Made by a program: the position numbers and the translations under genes. Of a stretch of 8,093 bases of DNA, positions 7,584 through 8,093 are shown piece after piece. A model generated the notes under the pieces. The model ran no database searches. It saw nothing but the letters and a program-made list of their open reading frames with translations, and was not told the origin of the DNA. The DNA lies in assembly GCA_021154065.1 (NCBI GenBank), contig JAJKJG010000367.1:1-8093 (forward strand), in the 5' to 3' direction. Every line of letters begins with the position of its first letter. Within the stretch, counting starts at the first letter, position 1. The DNA comes from Methylobacterium sp. Its GTDB lineage: Bacteria; Pseudomonadota; Alphaproteobacteria; Rhizobiales; Beijerinckiaceae.

Positions 7584-7889
7584 ATGAACGACATCGATGA
7601 GACGACGCTGAGCGAGCTCGAGGCGGCGGCGTTCCGCCGGCTCATCGAGCATCTGCGGGCACGAACCGACGTGCAGAACCTCGACCTCATGAACCTCGCC
7701 GGCTTTTGCCGCAACTGCCTCTCGAACTGGCTCAAGGACGCGGCCGACGCGCGCGGCGTGCCGCTGACGAAGGATGAGAGCCGCGAGCACGTCTACGGCA
7801 TGCCGTACGAGGACTGGAAGGCGCGTCACCAGCGCGAGGCGGCCCCGGAACAGCTCGCCGCCTTCGAGAAGAGCAAGCCGGCGCACTGA
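7584..7889 (+). CDS. DUF1244 family protein
   Basis: This 101-residue soluble protein matches the DUF1244 family (COG3492), widespread in Proteobacteria and of unknown function. The signature runs FRRLIEHLRARTDVQNLDLM (17-36), then NLAGFCRNCLSNW with C42 and C45 in a Cys-x-x-Cys arrangement, then KDESREHVYGMPYEDWK (63-79). The two cysteines and the nearby conserved histidines could bind a metal or act in redox chemistry; that is speculation. The ATG at 7584 has GAGG 7 nt upstream. GapR follows after 118 bp on the same strand. I recall the two genes being neighbours in other alphaproteobacteria, but this was not searched. Confidence 0.93.
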   Translation: MNDIDETTLSELEAAAFRRLIEHLRARTDVQNLDLMNLAGFCRNCLSNWLKDAADARGVPLTKDESREHVYGMPYEDWKARHQREAAPEQLAAFEKSKPAH

Positions 7890-7921
7890 CTGTCCCCGCG
7901 ATCCACATCGCAGACGCCGCC

Positions 7922-7939
7922 GCGCGGCTCCAGCCGCGC
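7922..7939 (+). terminator. GC-rich hairpin after DUF1244, weak terminator candidate
   Basis: GCGCGGC (7922-7928) pairs with GCCGCGC (7933-7939) around a TCCA loop. It starts 32 nt after the DUF1244 stop. The stem is strong, but only TTG follows, not a T-run, so it is at best a weak terminator or a leader structure. TTGACG at 7940-7945 resembles a -35 box, but no matching -10 box is visible 16-18 bp downstream. Confidence 0.3.
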
Positions 7940-7990
7940 TTGACGCGCTCGGCCGTCGCGGGCACGCGGGAGCCAACGAACGAATCTCGG

Positions 7991-8003
7991 AAAAAAAGGG
8001 GGG
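7991..8003 (+). promoter_or_regulatory. Unusual A7G6 ribosome binding site of gapR
   Basis: Seven A followed by six G ends 4 nt before the ATG at 8008. The purine run gives AAGGGGGG as Shine-Dalgarno sequence and settles the start. Such a long homopolymer pair is rare in this GC-rich, mixed-base context and is prone to slippage in replication or sequencing. Confidence 0.6.
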
Positions 8004-8007
8004 CGTC

Positions 8008-8093
8008 ATGCTCGACAAGAATCCGATCGTCGCGACCGAATCCGTCGCCGCCGACCAGCTCAAGGCCTTCATCGAGCGCATCGAGCGGCTCGA
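8008..8093 (+). CDS. gapR: GapR / DUF2312 (UPF0335) nucleoid-associated protein, N-terminal part
   Basis: Only 28 codons fit before the window ends. The stretch VAADQLKAFIERIERL (13-28) is the highly conserved first helix of the DUF2312/UPF0335 family, including Caulobacter GapR. GapR binds overtwisted, AT-rich DNA ahead of replication and transcription forks and stimulates topoisomerases. The first 12 residues (MLDKNPIVATES) are a variable tail. Family members are usually about 80-90 residues, so most of the gene lies to the right. Family assignment is strong despite the short fragment. Confidence 0.88.
   Translation, partial: MLDKNPIVATESVAADQLKAFIERIERL

Noticed and set aside
7563..8081. 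A 172-codon minus-strand frame opposite DUF1244 and gapR
   Set aside because: It is antisense to two recognisable conserved genes and shows no domain.

Overview
The window comes from a GC-rich alphaproteobacterium, most likely in or near the Rhizobiales (Hyphomicrobiales). Two things point there. The 3' edge carries the start of a GapR/DUF2312 gene next to a DUF1244 gene, both typical of Alphaproteobacteria. The intergenic gaps hold palindromic repeats of the kind common in Rhizobiales genomes, with ends such as GGTCATCCCGG and CCTCATCCTGAGG. No phage, transposase, CRISPR, rRNA or tRNA was seen. No stretch of 300 bases lacks a gene; the largest gap is 257 bp.

Left part (1-3195): a bifunctional enoyl-CoA hydratase/3-hydroxyacyl-CoA dehydrogenase of fatty-acid beta-oxidation runs leftward off the edge. 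It is divergent from a DHRS4-like short-chain dehydrogenase (1787-2551). Their shared 257-bp gap holds a long palindromic repeat (R1) and a small hairpin. After the SDR, a 119-bp two-hairpin repeat (R2) fills almost the whole gap before a COG4119-type Nudix hydrolase (2695-3195).

Middle and right part (3274-7485, minus strand): four genes lie head to tail in transcription order: an EamA-family permease, a MOFRL-type glycerate 2-kinase (ATGA overlap with the permease), a small DUF1036 protein, and pyruvate kinase. The two kinases sit on one short route: glycerate to 2-phosphoglycerate, then via enolase (not here) to PEP and pyruvate. A second copy of the two-hairpin repeat (R3), inverted relative to R2, lies between glycerate kinase and DUF1036. 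The first available start codon of DUF1036 lies inside the terminal repeat of R3.

Right edge (7584-8093, plus strand): a DUF1244 gene with a Cys-x-x-Cys motif, then the first 28 codons of GapR, a nucleoid-associated protein, behind an unusual A7G6 leader.

Most of the window is ordinary chromosomal housekeeping sequence. The parts most worth a second look are the DUF1036/R3 junction, which suggests that a repeat altered a gene's 5' end, and the structural conservation between R2 and R3. I found no clear evidence of a new multi-gene system.
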